A stretch of DNA of 64,000 nucleotides from Bacteroidales bacterium (GCA_030690365.1 JAUYGX010000125.1:1-64000); one strand, 5' to 3'; counted from the first letter of the stretch, positions 16,432-26,003 are shown. The notes: a model not told the origin generated them from the letters alone. Numbers and translations are program-made.

Positions 16432-17703
16432 CTATTCATCGCGTAAAGCATCAATCGGTTTAATTGAAACGGCCCTTTGTGCCGGAATCAGTCCTGCCAA
16501 AGCCCCCGATACCACCAGTAAAATCAATGCGGCGATGGCTTTGTTGAAGTCGACTTCGGGATGCGAGAACATTTCTCCAGTGGATCCGGAACTCACAAGG
16601 GCAAAGTTAATCAGTTCCAGAAAACCAACGCCAAGTGTGAGACCAATATAGCCGGCAATGGTAGTCAGGAATACGGTTTCGATCACAATCTGGCTTTTTA
16701 CTTCCAGAGGAGTGGCTCCCAATGCACGTTGGATGCCAATTTCTTTCGTTCGCTCTTTTACCACTACCAGCATAATGTTGCTGATGCCGATGACACCTGC
16801 CAGTAAGGTAAACACACCCACAAACCAAATGAGGGCATCAATACCAATAAACAGGTTTTTCATTTTGGTGTATTCTACTTCAATATTGAATGCCCCAATG
16901 GCGCGATCGTCGGTGGGATCGATGGAATGTCGCGATTTGAGCAACGCTTTTACATCTTCGAGAAGTTTTGAGGCAGGTACTCCATCAACAGCTGTCATGC
17001 TGTACCAGCCTACGATATTTCCATAGTTAAAGGTTTGTTGCATGGTGCTGAAAGGCATAAAAATCTGCGCGTTTTCCTGTTCGGCCTGGTTATCATTTTT
17101 TTTGGATGAATGCACTCCGACTACCTTAAAATAAACACCCTGAATTCTGATCATTTCTCCGATAGGGTCTTCATTTTTTTCAAACATATCATCTTTAACA
17201 CGGGTGCCGATTACAACCACTTTTCGTTTATCTTCGATATCGAGTTCGTTAATCAGTCGACCTTCCATCAGATTAACCGGGTCAATCAGGAAATAGTCCG
17301 GGTAGTCGCCCTGAATGCTGTAGCTGGCGGTACGATCGCCACGAACCACATTGTTGTTGTTTCCGTTTCCTCCAAAAACCTGGAGTCGGGGAGCGATATA
17401 CTGAAGATCGGGTAGGTTGTCATGGAGTGCCTTGGTATCATCGTTGTTGAAATTGTATCTCCTTCCACGAGGGAATCCTTTGTAAGGCTTTGTGGTGGTT
17501 TGCGTCCACATAAACATGGCATTGGTGGCCAGGTCGCCCATTCCCTGACTTACGCCATTATGTAAACCTCTTCCCGAACCCAGCATGATGATGAGCATAA
17601 AGATTCCCCAAAACACGCCAAAAGCAGTGAAAAAAGTACGGAGTTTGTTTTGTCTGAGTGCAAACAAAATTTCATGCCATTTATCGCGATCGAGTAGTGT
17701 CAT
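16432..17703 (-). CDS. MacB-like ABC transporter permease (second of two)
   Basis: A 423-residue FtsX/MacB-type permease. One N-terminal membrane segment (FFTAFGVFWGIFMLIIML) is followed by a large periplasmic domain (about residues 45-280) and three C-terminal membrane segments, with the conserved cytoplasmic loop KERTKEIGIQRALGATPLEV. It ends with the family motif RAVSIKPIDALRDE. There is no ATPase domain, so it relies on the ATPase encoded at 18957-19679. It starts 12 bases after the stop of the first permease, to which it is related; two homologous but different permeases suggest a heterodimer. Confidence 0.88.
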   Translation of the reverse strand: MTLLDRDKWHEILFALRQNKLRTFFTAFGVFWGIFMLIIMLGSGRGLHNGVSQGMGDLATNAMFMWTQTTTKPYKGFPRGRRYNFNNDDTKALHDNLPDLQYIAPRLQVFGGNGNNNNVVRGDRTASYSIQGDYPDYFLIDPVNLMEGRLINELDIEDKRKVVVIGTRVKDDMFEKNEDPIGEMIRIQGVYFKVVGVHSSKKNDNQAEQENAQIFMPFSTMQQTFNYGNIVGWYSMTAVDGVPASKLLEDVKALLKSRHSIDPTDDRAIGAFNIEVEYTKMKNLFIGIDALIWFVGVFTLLAGVIGISNIMLVVVKERTKEIGIQRALGATPLEVKSQIVIETVFLTTIAGYIGLTLGVGFLELINFALVSSGSTGEMFSHPEVDFNKAIAALILLVVSGALAGLIPAQRAVSIKPIDALRDE

Positions 17704-17715
17704 AGTTTCAGGTTT

Positions 17716-18951
17716 TTATTCATCGCGTAAAGCGATAACCGGTTTAACTGCTGCCGCTCTTCTGGCCGGCATATATCCTGCCATGGCACCCGAAATAATG
17801 AGAATCAGGGTGGCGCCGATGGCTACTCCGATATTGATTTCGGGATTGGCAAAATAGCCCACATCCGGCAGGAATTTGGAAATCAGTTCCAACAGTCCCA
17901 CACCTGCTACCAGCCCCATGTATCCGGCTACTGCGGTGATGAGTACCGACTCATGAAGAATGAGGGCGATAATGGATCCCGGCGTGGCTCCAAGTGCCTT
18001 TCGTACACCAATTTCCTTGGTGCGTTCTTTTACCACAATCATCATAATATTGCTTACCCCAACGATGCCAGCGATGATGGTTCCAATGCCGATTACCCAG
18101 ATAAACATCCGTATGCTGGCAAACAGAGTCATAAATTTTTGGTAGTTTTCGATGCTGTTGTATATAAACAACGCACGTGGGTCGTTGGGGTCGAACTTCA
18201 TTTGATCGGATAGCACGTCTTTAATTTCCTGGACTACCGTTTCGCTTTGGCCAACACTGGCATCGCCCAGCATCAGGCATACATTGTTGATGTTGTTACC
18301 AAGATTAAACACGCGCTGAGCTGTACTGATGGGAATGTACACCCGTTGTAAGTCGCGATCTGTCCCAGGATCGTCGAAAATACCCACAACTTTAAAAGGC
18401 ACACCACTAACTGTCATGTATTCCCCGACGGCTGGTTTTCCTTTAAACAAGGCTTCGTAGGCCAGTCGGCCCACAGCCACCACTTTTCTGTACTCGTCGA
18501 TGTCGTTTTCGTTGATCCAGCGTCCTTCGGTCATAGTGAGCGATTCCACGTACCGGTATTCGGGGCTTACGGCGAAAATATCAAAAGTGCCATACTCGTT
18601 GCCATACGAAATGAGGTTGTTTCTCCATATCCGGGTACGGCTCGAGCTCTTGTCCACGTAAGATAATGCGCTAAGCGTGGTGCGTTCGTCATTGGTAAAC
18701 CGTAGCTGTCGGCCGGGTTTCATGCCTTTATACGCCTGGCTGGTAACTCCCGGATTAATTGAGATATAATTAACCGCGTCCCCTTCAAAACCTTTACGTA
18801 CCCCATTTTCCAGTCCATAACCCGAGCCCAGCAGGAGTACCAGCATAAAAATTCCCCATGCCACACTGAATCCCGTAAGGAAGGTGCGCAATTTGTTTTT
18901 GCTGATGGTATTAAAAATTTCCTGCCATTTATCCAGATCGAACATAAACAA
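17716..18951 (-). CDS. MacB-like ABC transporter permease (first of two)
   Basis: A 411-residue FtsX/MacB-type permease with the same plan as its neighbour: N-terminal membrane segment (FLTGFSVAWGIFMLVLLLGSG), periplasmic MacB-type domain, three C-terminal membrane helices, the loop KERTKEIGVRKALGATPGS and the end motif KPVIALRDE. The start may be Met1 (18951) or Met3 (18945). It lies 5 bases after the ATPase gene and 12 bases before the second permease gene, in a tight operon. Substrates of such systems range from peptides to lipoproteins or antibiotics; nothing here decides. Confidence 0.88.
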   Translation of the reverse strand: MFMFDLDKWQEIFNTISKNKLRTFLTGFSVAWGIFMLVLLLGSGYGLENGVRKGFEGDAVNYISINPGVTSQAYKGMKPGRQLRFTNDERTTLSALSYVDKSSSRTRIWRNNLISYGNEYGTFDIFAVSPEYRYVESLTMTEGRWINENDIDEYRKVVAVGRLAYEALFKGKPAVGEYMTVSGVPFKVVGIFDDPGTDRDLQRVYIPISTAQRVFNLGNNINNVCLMLGDASVGQSETVVQEIKDVLSDQMKFDPNDPRALFIYNSIENYQKFMTLFASIRMFIWVIGIGTIIAGIVGVSNIMMIVVKERTKEIGVRKALGATPGSIIALILHESVLITAVAGYMGLVAGVGLLELISKFLPDVGYFANPEINIGVAIGATLILIISGAMAGYMPARRAAAVKPVIALRDE

Positions 18952-18956
18952 AAGGT

Positions 18957-19679
18957 TTAGGAGTTAAATATTTCTGCTTCCGCGAGCACTTTTTTGCGCA
19001 GTGCCTCGCTGTTGTAACTATTTTCTATTATTCCATCTTTTATGTGGATAATGCGGTCGGTTTGTTCGGCAATATCGGTTTCGTGTGTTACAATAATCAT
19101 GGTGATGCCCTGCTTGTTGATTTCCTTCAACAGGTTCATCATTTCCTGTGAGGTAGCCGAATCGAGCGCGCCGGTGGGTTCGTCGGCCAGTATTACCTTT
19201 GGCTTTGCCACCAGAGCACGTGCAATGGCCAATCGCTGTTTCTGACCACCGGATAATTCAGCCGGCAGGTGATCGGCCCAATCGCGTAAACCCATCTTGT
19301 CGAGATATTCCAGAGCGATCGTATTGCGTTTTTTACGGCTTACCTTCTGATAATAGAGAGGAAGAGCAACGTTTTCAACAGCGTTTTTAAAGGGGATGAG
19401 GTTAAACGATTGAAAAATAAATCCCAGCATCTGGTTGCGATAAAAGGCTGCTTTGCTTTCGCTGAGATTGGCCATCAGCGTTCCATCCAGATAATATTCT
19501 CCCTGGTCGTAATTGTCGAGTATGCCAATGATGTTGAGCAGTGTTGATTTACCTGATCCGGAGGAACCCATGATTGAAACCAGTTCTCCCTGTGCCACCT
19601 TCAGGTTGATACCCTGGAGGACATGAAGACCGGAGTTCCCCATCTGGTAAGTTTTATGTATGTTTTTTAAATCGATCAT
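18957..19679 (-). CDS. MacB-like ABC transporter ATPase
   Basis: A 240-residue nucleotide-binding subunit of the LolD/MacB type, first gene of the exporter operon. Walker A GSSGSGKST near residue 37, Q-loop FQSFNLIPFKNAVENV, signature LSGGQKQRLAIARAL, Walker B VILADEPTGALDS and the switch His in IIVTHETDIAEQ are all intact. In E. coli MacB the ATPase is fused to the permease; here they are separate polypeptides, as in most Bacteroidota homologues. Confidence 0.92.
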   Translation of the reverse strand: MIDLKNIHKTYQMGNSGLHVLQGINLKVAQGELVSIMGSSGSGKSTLLNIIGILDNYDQGEYYLDGTLMANLSESKAAFYRNQMLGFIFQSFNLIPFKNAVENVALPLYYQKVSRKKRNTIALEYLDKMGLRDWADHLPAELSGGQKQRLAIARALVAKPKVILADEPTGALDSATSQEMMNLLKEINKQGITMIIVTHETDIAEQTDRIIHIKDGIIENSYNSEALRKKVLAEAEIFNS

Positions 19680-19890
19680 GAATGGGTGGTTGTGTTGAAA
19701 TACATTAACGAAACTTTTTAGCAGGAATTATGCCACCGTTCAGATAAATTTGTAATTCAAACATTTAACAAAAAGCTGGTTGATTAAACTGTACGTTGTT
19801 TTACAAAAGGTGTGCGCCAGCGGTCAGTATAAAATGGGAATGTCACAGAGAAGCCTCCATCCATTGTGCAATTTATTCAGTTTTAAAGCG

Positions 19891-19919
19891 TTGAACTCGC
19901 AGACAATTTTATAGATTTG
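19891..19919 (+). promoter_or_regulatory. Bacteroidota-type promoter: TTG, 18-base spacer, TAGATTTG
   Basis: TTG at 19891-19893 and TAGATTTG at 19912-19919 match the -33 and -7 consensus (TTG, TAnnTTTG) with an 18-base spacer. The next gene, a sensor kinase, starts 22 bases after the -7 box, so the leader would be short. Confidence 0.7.
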
Positions 19920-19941
19920 TGAATTATTAATCTGACTATCG

Positions 19942-21453
19942 GTGAATATCTATACTCAAAAGATGCGTTGGAAGGCGCTATTGGTTGTTTTGGCGCTGAT
20001 GATTATCGGAGCTTCCATTTTTTATACCAATTTACTGGTGGGAAAGTTCGCCAATGAGGAGCGGAAAAATGTAAGTTTATGGGCGGCTGCGGTTCACCGG
20101 AAGGCAGAACTGGTGTTGTATACCGAATCGTTTTTTGGGCAATTGCAAGCTCAGGAACGTCGTCGGGTTGAATTGCTGGCGGATGTTTACAAGCAGGTGT
20201 TGAGTGATAAGCCTTCCAATGACCAGGATTTGACTTTTTTTATCGAGATTATCGAGAAAAATACCACCATACCCATCATCCTGGCGGATGCACAGGGTAA
20301 AATCCTGGACTCGAGAAACCTTTCACCACAACAGGATACCATAAAATATTTAACAGGAAAACTAAAAGAAGAATTCTCGGTTTACAAACCACTGGTGGTG
20401 ATTCTTCCTTTCAAAAGGCATTATTTGTACTACCGCGATTCGCATTTTTTTACCGAGTTGAAAAATGTGCTTAACGACTATATCACTTCATTTATGTCGG
20501 AGGTGGCCCTGAATTCGTCGAGTGTTCCGGTCATCATCACCGATAGCACCCGGCAAAAGGTGATCCAGTTTGGTAATTTAAACGACATCAGGATGACCGA
20601 TCCTGCCTATGTTCAGGAGAAACTGGATGAAATGGACGATGAAAATTTGCCCATCAGGGTGAGTTTCGGCAATCAGGGTACGTCGTATATTTATTATCAG
20701 GATTCGGAACTGTTGACCATCATGAAGTATTTCCCACTGGCTCAGATCGTGATTATCGGGATTTTTGCCCTGATTGCTTATTTGTTGTTTAGTTATGCCC
20801 GCCGGTCGGAGCAGAATCGGGTTTGGGCCGGAATGGCCAAGGAAACGGCCCATCAACTGGGGACTCCGTTGTCGTCGATTATGGCCTGGATCGAAATACT
20901 GAAACTGGATGATACCAATACGGCAAAAGCGGCTGTAGAAATTGAAAAGGATGTTAACCGGCTGGAAGTAATTGCCGAACGGTTCTCAAAGATTGGTTCC
21001 GAGGCTGCCTTAAAAGAAAACGACATTGTGCAGATTTTGTGCGACAGCATCCAGTATCTCAAACCCAGGACCACCAAAAAAATCAACTACGCGGTAAACG
21101 TCGATCGTGAGAAACAAATATTTCTTCCGGTAAATGCCGCCCTGATGAGTTGGGTGATCGAAAACCTGTGCAAAAATGCTATTGATGCCATGAATTCCTC
21201 CGGCACGATCACTATCGAACTAAAGGAAGAACCCAAATTTGTGCTTATTGATATTTCGGATACGGGCAAAGGCATTTCGCTTACCGAACAAAAAATGATC
21301 TTTAATCCGGGCTATACCACCAAAAAAAGGGGTTGGGGGTTGGGATTATCACTGGCCAAAAGGATTGTAAAACAATACCACAAAGGGAAACTTTTTGTGA
21401 AAACATCCGCGCCGGGTAAAGGAACCACCTTCAGGATTGTCTTGAAAAAGTAG
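19942..21453 (+). CDS. Membrane-bound sensor histidine kinase (orphan)
   Basis: A 503-residue kinase. Two membrane segments (residues about 10-29 and 265-285) enclose a periplasmic sensor domain of about 235 residues with no family I recognise. The cytoplasmic part has an H-box in the form MAKETAHQLGTPLSSIMAW, an N-box ENLCKNAIDAM, DTGKGIS, and RGWGLGLSLAKRIV, all functional-looking. The start is GTG at 19942 or ATG seven codons later; the short distance from the promoter fits both. No regulator gene is adjacent, so the partner is unknown. Kinases with this H-box sequence are widely conserved in Bacteroidota. Confidence 0.88.
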   Translation: MNIYTQKMRWKALLVVLALMIIGASIFYTNLLVGKFANEERKNVSLWAAAVHRKAELVLYTESFFGQLQAQERRRVELLADVYKQVLSDKPSNDQDLTFFIEIIEKNTTIPIILADAQGKILDSRNLSPQQDTIKYLTGKLKEEFSVYKPLVVILPFKRHYLYYRDSHFFTELKNVLNDYITSFMSEVALNSSSVPVIITDSTRQKVIQFGNLNDIRMTDPAYVQEKLDEMDDENLPIRVSFGNQGTSYIYYQDSELLTIMKYFPLAQIVIIGIFALIAYLLFSYARRSEQNRVWAGMAKETAHQLGTPLSSIMAWIEILKLDDTNTAKAAVEIEKDVNRLEVIAERFSKIGSEAALKENDIVQILCDSIQYLKPRTTKKINYAVNVDREKQIFLPVNAALMSWVIENLCKNAIDAMNSSGTITIELKEEPKFVLIDISDTGKGISLTEQKMIFNPGYTTKKRGWGLGLSLAKRIVKQYHKGKLFVKTSAPGKGTTFRIVLKK

Positions 21454-21546
21454 GTGCAAGCATCTTGAAAGGCGTTTTAAAAGATTATTGTTTCATTAAT
21501 ATTTTGATATTTTTTTGGATTAAGTAAATTTCCATTAAATAAATGT

Positions 21547-21554
21547 TACTTTTG
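21547..21554 (+). promoter_or_regulatory. Possible -7 box (TACTTTTG) for the RRM protein gene
   Basis: TACTTTTG fits TAnnTTTG and lies 31 bases before the start codon. No TTG is found at the usual -33 spacing, so only half of the promoter is supported. Confidence 0.35.
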
Positions 21555-21585
21555 GCCTATATTTCAATTTATTAATTAGATCATC

Positions 21586-21927
21586 ATGGATATTTTTGTT
21601 GGAAGTCTTCCTTTCAGATTAAGCGAAGACGAATTGAGAGGCTATTTTGAAAGTTTTGGAGAAGTGACCTCGGCCCGTATCATTACAGACAAATTTTCGG
21701 GTAAAAGCAAAGGCTTTGGTTTTGTCGACATGCCAAACAGTAACGAAGCAGAAGAAGCTATTGAGAACCTTAATGGCAAAGAAATTTTGGGACGCCCAAT
21801 CGTTGTAAACGAAGCACGTGAAAAACGTGAAGATGACAGACGTGGCGGCGGCGGCGGTGGCGGTGGTTACCGTGGCGGCGGTGGCGGAGGCAACCGTGGT
21901 GGCGGTGGAGGTTATCGCAGAGACTAA
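21586..21927 (+). CDS. Glycine-rich RRM RNA-binding protein
   Basis: A 113-residue protein: one RRM domain (residues 1-80) with RNP2 (IFVGSLPF, residues 3-10) and RNP1 (KGFGFVDM, near residue 45), followed by a tail made almost only of Gly, Arg and Tyr. Cyanobacterial Rbp proteins and plant glycine-rich RNA-binding proteins have the same plan and are often cold-induced; the Bacteroidota members bind RNA as chaperones or post-transcriptional regulators. It is a single gene with a possible promoter box upstream and a long hairpin downstream. The glycine tail is encoded by GGC/GGT-rich repeats, which makes length variation by slippage plausible. Confidence 0.88.
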   Translation: MDIFVGSLPFRLSEDELRGYFESFGEVTSARIITDKFSGKSKGFGFVDMPNSNEAEEAIENLNGKEILGRPIVVNEAREKREDDRRGGGGGGGGYRGGGGGGNRGGGGGYRRD

Positions 21928-22273
21928 CCAAACCCAATATTGCTTCTGCTGAATTTGCATGTATTCATGAGATTGGTTAATACTAAGCAAACAAAACAGC
22001 ATAAATAACACTGGTTGTTATTTGTCTTGAGTTTGGCCATCGCATCGAAAAAGACATATTCCGGATAGACTTTAATAATAAAGCCATTGGCTTCACATCT
22101 TTGTGAGGCTGGTGGCTTTTATTATTAGCCAAAGTTGAATAGAAGTCACTTTATTTTCCAGGGTATTCTTCTGATCAATACCCATTTGTGTAAATTATTG
22201 TTGTAGTTTTAATCAAAATTTCAGGCATACAACTTTTTAGGTAGAAAACACGTCTGTCTGAAAGATTGAAACA
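21928..22273. other. Intergenic stretch, 346 bases, with one terminator
   Basis: Apart from the hairpin at 22074-22126 I see no coding frame. The first 145 bases would be the 3' untranslated part of the RRM gene mRNA. The last 145 bases precede the ECF sigma gene and contain no TAnnTTTG box, so that gene may be read from a different promoter class, perhaps its own. Confidence 0.4.
22074..22126 (+). terminator. Long hairpin terminator after the RRM gene
   Basis: An inverted repeat of about 24 bases per arm (AATAATAAAGCC...GGCTTTTATTATT) with a small loop near CTT at about 22099. The inner arm is GC-rich and the outer arm A/T-rich, so it can end transcription in either direction. It lies 147 bases after the RRM gene stop. 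Confidence 0.7.
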
Positions 22274-22840
22274 ATGAATATCAACGAAAAAGAACTGGTT
22301 AGGCGATGTATCCAAAAGGATGCCAAAGCCCAGAAGTTGCTGTTTAACACCTACCACAGCACTTTATTGGGGATTTGTATGCGCTATGCACCAAACAAAA
22401 CAGAAGCCGAAGATATTCTGCAAATGGGCATGATCCGGATTTTTAAACACATTGGATCTTATGCCGGTAAAGGTTCGTTTGAAGGATGGATGAAACGCAT
22501 TGTGATCAATGTTTCCATCGATAATTTCAGAAAAAGCAACAAATTTTATTATCACCACAATTTCGACGAACTCAACGGCGAACGATTTCTCACCACAGAA
22601 ATACCAGATAATCTCGAATTAAAGGATATACTCAACACGGTGCAACAACTGCCTCCGGGATACCGCATTGTGTTTAACCTGTATGCCATCGAAGGGTATT
22701 CTCACAAAGAAATTGGTGACCAACTGGGGATTTCTGAAAATACATCCAAATCCCAATTGCTTAAGGCACGTCGGAGTTTGATAGAAAAACTTGCTAAACT
22801 GAATGCATTGCCCCGATTAAAATATGCTCAAAATGAATAA
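22274..22840 (+). CDS. ECF-type RNA polymerase sigma factor
   Basis: A 188-residue sigma-70 family protein. Region 2 is seen around residues 20-90 (YHSTLLGICMRYAPNKTEAEDILQ, then FEGWMKRIVINVSIDNFRK) and region 4 around 125-175 (LPPGYRIVFNLYAIEGYSHKEI, then GISENTSKSQLLKARRSL). It lacks regions 1.1 and 3, as ECF factors do. The next gene starts 17 bases before its stop, so the two are translationally coupled; in such pairs the second gene often encodes the anti-sigma factor. The ECF factor may drive the T9SS cargo genes that follow on the same strand. Confidence 0.9.
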   Translation: MNINEKELVRRCIQKDAKAQKLLFNTYHSTLLGICMRYAPNKTEAEDILQMGMIRIFKHIGSYAGKGSFEGWMKRIVINVSIDNFRKSNKFYYHHNFDELNGERFLTTEIPDNLELKDILNTVQQLPPGYRIVFNLYAIEGYSHKEIGDQLGISENTSKSQLLKARRSLIEKLAKLNALPRLKYAQNE

Positions 22841-24137
22841 TGACTTTAACTATATAGACGAGTTTTATAAAAACAGTCTTTCCGATTACAAAGAGGAGGC
22901 CGGAAAGGGGGTGTGGGAAAACCTCCGCTGGACTTTGTTCTGGATGAAATACAAATGGTTCATCAGCTTAAGCTCTATCGTCCTAATGATAGGTGCTTCC
23001 TCTTTGGGATTTTACAGTTTATCAAAAAGCACTGATACTTCTTCCAAATTAGCAAACGATGCTGATCATAAATCAGAAGTAATGCTGGCCTATAATGTTG
23101 AAAATGAGAATAATGTTTTGTATGCAATTGAATCTTCTGCTGAGTTGGAACTGGTAATATCTGATGATCAGCATGCTGAACGATCAAGCCTGGCAGGCAT
23201 TGGAATCCGTTCCTTCGAGGCCGGAATAGAGGATGCTTATGATCAGGTTCAATTGGATGATTCCCGCAACAGCGAAACCACCAGAATAGAGCATGCCTTA
23301 ACCCTTTCGGGAATGGCCAGCCAGCCAATGAACATCGATCTTACCTTAAACCCGGATAGTTTGTTGATGGGTGCCAACCGGTACGTTGAACCGATTCCAA
23401 CCTCTATGAAGGATCGATGGTTCTCGATAAATGTATATGGTGGGCCTTCGTTTTCGGACGCACATATTTCAGGTGTTAATTCTGAATACATTGATTTTCG
23501 AAAGGCCAACGAATCGGCCTCTCCGGGCTGGTCGTTGGGTACAGACCTCAGGTTTCATGTTAAGAACTGGGTATTTACCACCGGGATCAATTATGCTATT
23601 TACAGTCAAAAACGTTCGTATCAGTTTCATTACCAGGAATATTCTCCCGAAGACAGCTATTATCATTACGATACTACCTGGGTTTGGTTGTTCGATCCGC
23701 CTGATTTTGGAATCCCAATTATTTCCGGAATCGATAGCAGTTGGGTAAAAGTGTATCAGGATAAAATCCGGGATCATTCCGGACAAAACCAGGTGCGTTA
23801 TTTTGAAATCCCCTTGCTGGTTGGCTATTCCACCAGCACAAGCAGGATGACCATCGAATTAAACGCCGGAGCCTCTGTAGGTTTTCTTACTTATTCAAAA
23901 ATCAGCATCCCTGATCTATACCACTACAATGAAATGGTTGAAGCCAAAGAGGTGAACAAAACCATGGTAAACTTTGTTGCCAACGCTTCACTTTACTATC
24001 ATTTGAGCAACAGGGTCAGTATCTATGCATCTCCATATTATAAGCAAAACCTACAATCTGTATTCACCAATACATATCAGCAAAAGCAACGTTTCAACAC
24101 CTTTGGTATTAATTTTGGTGTAAACTTGATGTTTTAG
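22824..24137 (+). CDS. Membrane-anchored protein with C-terminal beta-barrel-like domain; possible anti-sigma partner
   Basis: A 437-residue protein whose start (22824, or ATG at 22833) overlaps the sigma gene. Residues 1-45 are soluble and contain FYKNSLSDYKEEAGKGVWENL, similar to the N-terminal part of Bacteroidota anti-sigma-like proteins. One membrane segment follows (about 47-68, WFISLSSIVLMIGASSLGFYSL), then a low-complexity linker of about 120 residues, then from about residue 190 a region with alternating strands like PorT-type outer membrane proteins (FSINVYGGPSFSDAHISG, then DLRFHVKNWVFTTGINYAIYS), ending in NFGVNLMF. An inner membrane anchor joined to an outer-membrane-like barrel could span the envelope and sense outer membrane state. 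The barrel assignment is by pattern only. Confidence 0.6.
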   Translation: MLKMNNDFNYIDEFYKNSLSDYKEEAGKGVWENLRWTLFWMKYKWFISLSSIVLMIGASSLGFYSLSKSTDTSSKLANDADHKSEVMLAYNVENENNVLYAIESSAELELVISDDQHAERSSLAGIGIRSFEAGIEDAYDQVQLDDSRNSETTRIEHALTLSGMASQPMNIDLTLNPDSLLMGANRYVEPIPTSMKDRWFSINVYGGPSFSDAHISGVNSEYIDFRKANESASPGWSLGTDLRFHVKNWVFTTGINYAIYSQKRSYQFHYQEYSPEDSYYHYDTTWVWLFDPPDFGIPIISGIDSSWVKVYQDKIRDHSGQNQVRYFEIPLLVGYSTSTSRMTIELNAGASVGFLTYSKISIPDLYHYNEMVEAKEVNKTMVNFVANASLYYHLSNRVSIYASPYYKQNLQSVFTNTYQQKQRFNTFGINFGVNLMF

Positions 24138-24176
24138 TGGCAGCAGACTCACCTTGCCCATTAGTAGATATTGAAA

Positions 24177-26003
24177 ATGAAGTATTTGATTACATTGTAT
24201 GTGTTACTATCGGTAGCGGTTTCTGTCTTTGGGCAGGAAAACGCAATGATTTGGTACTTTGGCGATCATGTCGGCCTCGATTTTAACGGAGGCAGCCCGG
24301 TAGTTTTATCGGATGGAGAGATGAAGGCGGAAGCCGGATGTGCCACTATTTGCGATAAACAGGGGAATCTGCTTTTCTATACCAATGGAAATAAAGTCTG
24401 GAACAAAAACCATGTGGTCATGGCCAATGGCGATTCGCTACTGGGAGGTCAGACAATAAATCCAAATTGTGTGATCGTACCTTTACCTCTCTCCAATTCC
24501 GTTTTTTACTTATTTACAGTTGTTAATACAGATAGTATTAACAGATTTAGTTACTCAATAATCGATATGGATCTTGAAAGCGGACTTGGAAAGTTAACAC
24601 AAAAAAATATTTTCATATCGACCAATGTACTGGAAAAAATGGTTGCTGTTCCGCATTGTAATGGATTTGATTTTTGGATTATTTCACATGGGAAGAGCAA
24701 TGTTTTTTACTGTTATCTGCTAACATCAACGGGAATCGCTACGATACCTGTTATTAGCAAAACGGGGTCTAATCCAAGAATTGATTTTGGTTACCTTAAG
24801 GTTTCTCCCGCAGCAAATAAAATTGTGTTACCTGTAAATAATGATACATTGCTGGTTGAAGTTTTTAGCCTGGATAACCGTACAGGAATCATAAGTCATC
24901 CCATTCAGATTGGTATTATTGAAGAAAATACATATTGTTACGGAGTTGAATTTTCACCTGATGGATCGCTGTTATATTTGAGCATTAGAGGAGTAAATTA
25001 TGGTATTTGGCAATACAATTTGGAATCAGTAACAAGAGATGTTTTGAACAGTTCAAAGATCAATATTGCAACTGGCAACAACTTCGCCATGCAATTGGCT
25101 CCCGACGGCAAAATATATATTACCTGTTTAAACCGAACTTATCTGAATTCTATTGATAACCCTAACGAAAAAGGCATAGGTTGTGGTTTTCAATTTCAAA
25201 GTGTTAATTTTACCCGGGGAACTGTGTTGATGACGTTACCTGGTTTCATTCAGTCATGGTTTTATCAACCCACTTTGAGAGTGTCCCATACTTGTTTTGG
25301 TGATTCAACTCATTTTATTGTTAACCAGTCTGAAAATATGGATTCTATCCATTGGAATTTTGGAGATACTTTATTAAACCCTTATATTACAGGATCTCAT
25401 TTTTCAGTATATCACCAATTTCCGCAACTAGGTTTTTATGATGTCGAAGCCAGGCTTTATCATTGTGGAAATGAGGTTATAATCCATCGGCGGATGGAGA
25501 TATTCTCCAATCCGGTTTCCTCACTTCCTCATGATACAATATTTTGTTCAAATTGTTCTCTGGTATTGGATGCCGGAGATGGTTTTGATTATTATAAATG
25601 GAATAATGATAGTGAATACCAATATTTGTCTGTTTCTCAAGCCGGTGATTATTGGGTTGAGGTAGGTAAAAATGGCTGCTTTAATTCAGACACTGCTTTT
25701 GTAAGAGAACTCATTCCTTTACTTCAGTTTCCCAATGCGTTTACCCCTAATGCAGATGAAGTGAACGATGTTTTTAAAGCGATAGGGAATATTAGTACAG
25801 TGGAGTTTTCAATTTCGATTGTGAATCGACAGGGGGTAGTTGTATACAAAAGCAATGATATTTTAGAAGGTTGGGATGGTCGGATACATGGTCAACCCCC
25901 AATGGGGGAAACGTACGTTTGGTATGCAACTTATAGCTTTTACAATGAATCAGGATTTCTGACGAAAGAACGACTAAGAGGTTTCGTTACCCTGGTTAGG
26001 TAG
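24177..26003 (+). CDS. T9SS cargo with type B (gliding-associated) C-terminal domain
   Basis: A secreted protein of 608 residues. It has a signal peptide (MKYLITLYVLLSVAVSVFGQ), then about 360 residues of repeated strands that look like a beta-propeller (WYFGDHVGLDFNGGSPVVLS, YSIIDMDLESGLG, EFSPDGSLLYLSIRG), a PKD-like domain (about 370-440, HWNFGDTLLNP), an Ig-like region, and a C-terminal type B sorting domain (FPNAFTPNADEVNDVFKAIG, then VYKSNDILEGWDGR, GETYVWYATY). Type B cargos are exported by T9SS and usually stay attached to the cell surface. The start is ATG at 24177; a TTG lies two codons earlier. Adhesion is the likely role, inferred from domain type only. Confidence 0.85.
   Translation: MKYLITLYVLLSVAVSVFGQENAMIWYFGDHVGLDFNGGSPVVLSDGEMKAEAGCATICDKQGNLLFYTNGNKVWNKNHVVMANGDSLLGGQTINPNCVIVPLPLSNSVFYLFTVVNTDSINRFSYSIIDMDLESGLGKLTQKNIFISTNVLEKMVAVPHCNGFDFWIISHGKSNVFYCYLLTSTGIATIPVISKTGSNPRIDFGYLKVSPAANKIVLPVNNDTLLVEVFSLDNRTGIISHPIQIGIIEENTYCYGVEFSPDGSLLYLSIRGVNYGIWQYNLESVTRDVLNSSKINIATGNNFAMQLAPDGKIYITCLNRTYLNSIDNPNEKGIGCGFQFQSVNFTRGTVLMTLPGFIQSWFYQPTLRVSHTCFGDSTHFIVNQSENMDSIHWNFGDTLLNPYITGSHFSVYHQFPQLGFYDVEARLYHCGNEVIIHRRMEIFSNPVSSLPHDTIFCSNCSLVLDAGDGFDYYKWNNDSEYQYLSVSQAGDYWVEVGKNGCFNSDTAFVRELIPLLQFPNAFTPNADEVNDVFKAIGNISTVEFSISIVNRQGVVVYKSNDILEGWDGRIHGQPPMGETYVWYATYSFYNESGFLTKERLRGFVTLVR

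Noticed and set aside
21840-21925. Tandem GGC/GGT repeats as a CRISPR-like or satellite array
   Set aside because: They encode the glycine-rich tail of the RRM protein in frame and have no unit spacing.
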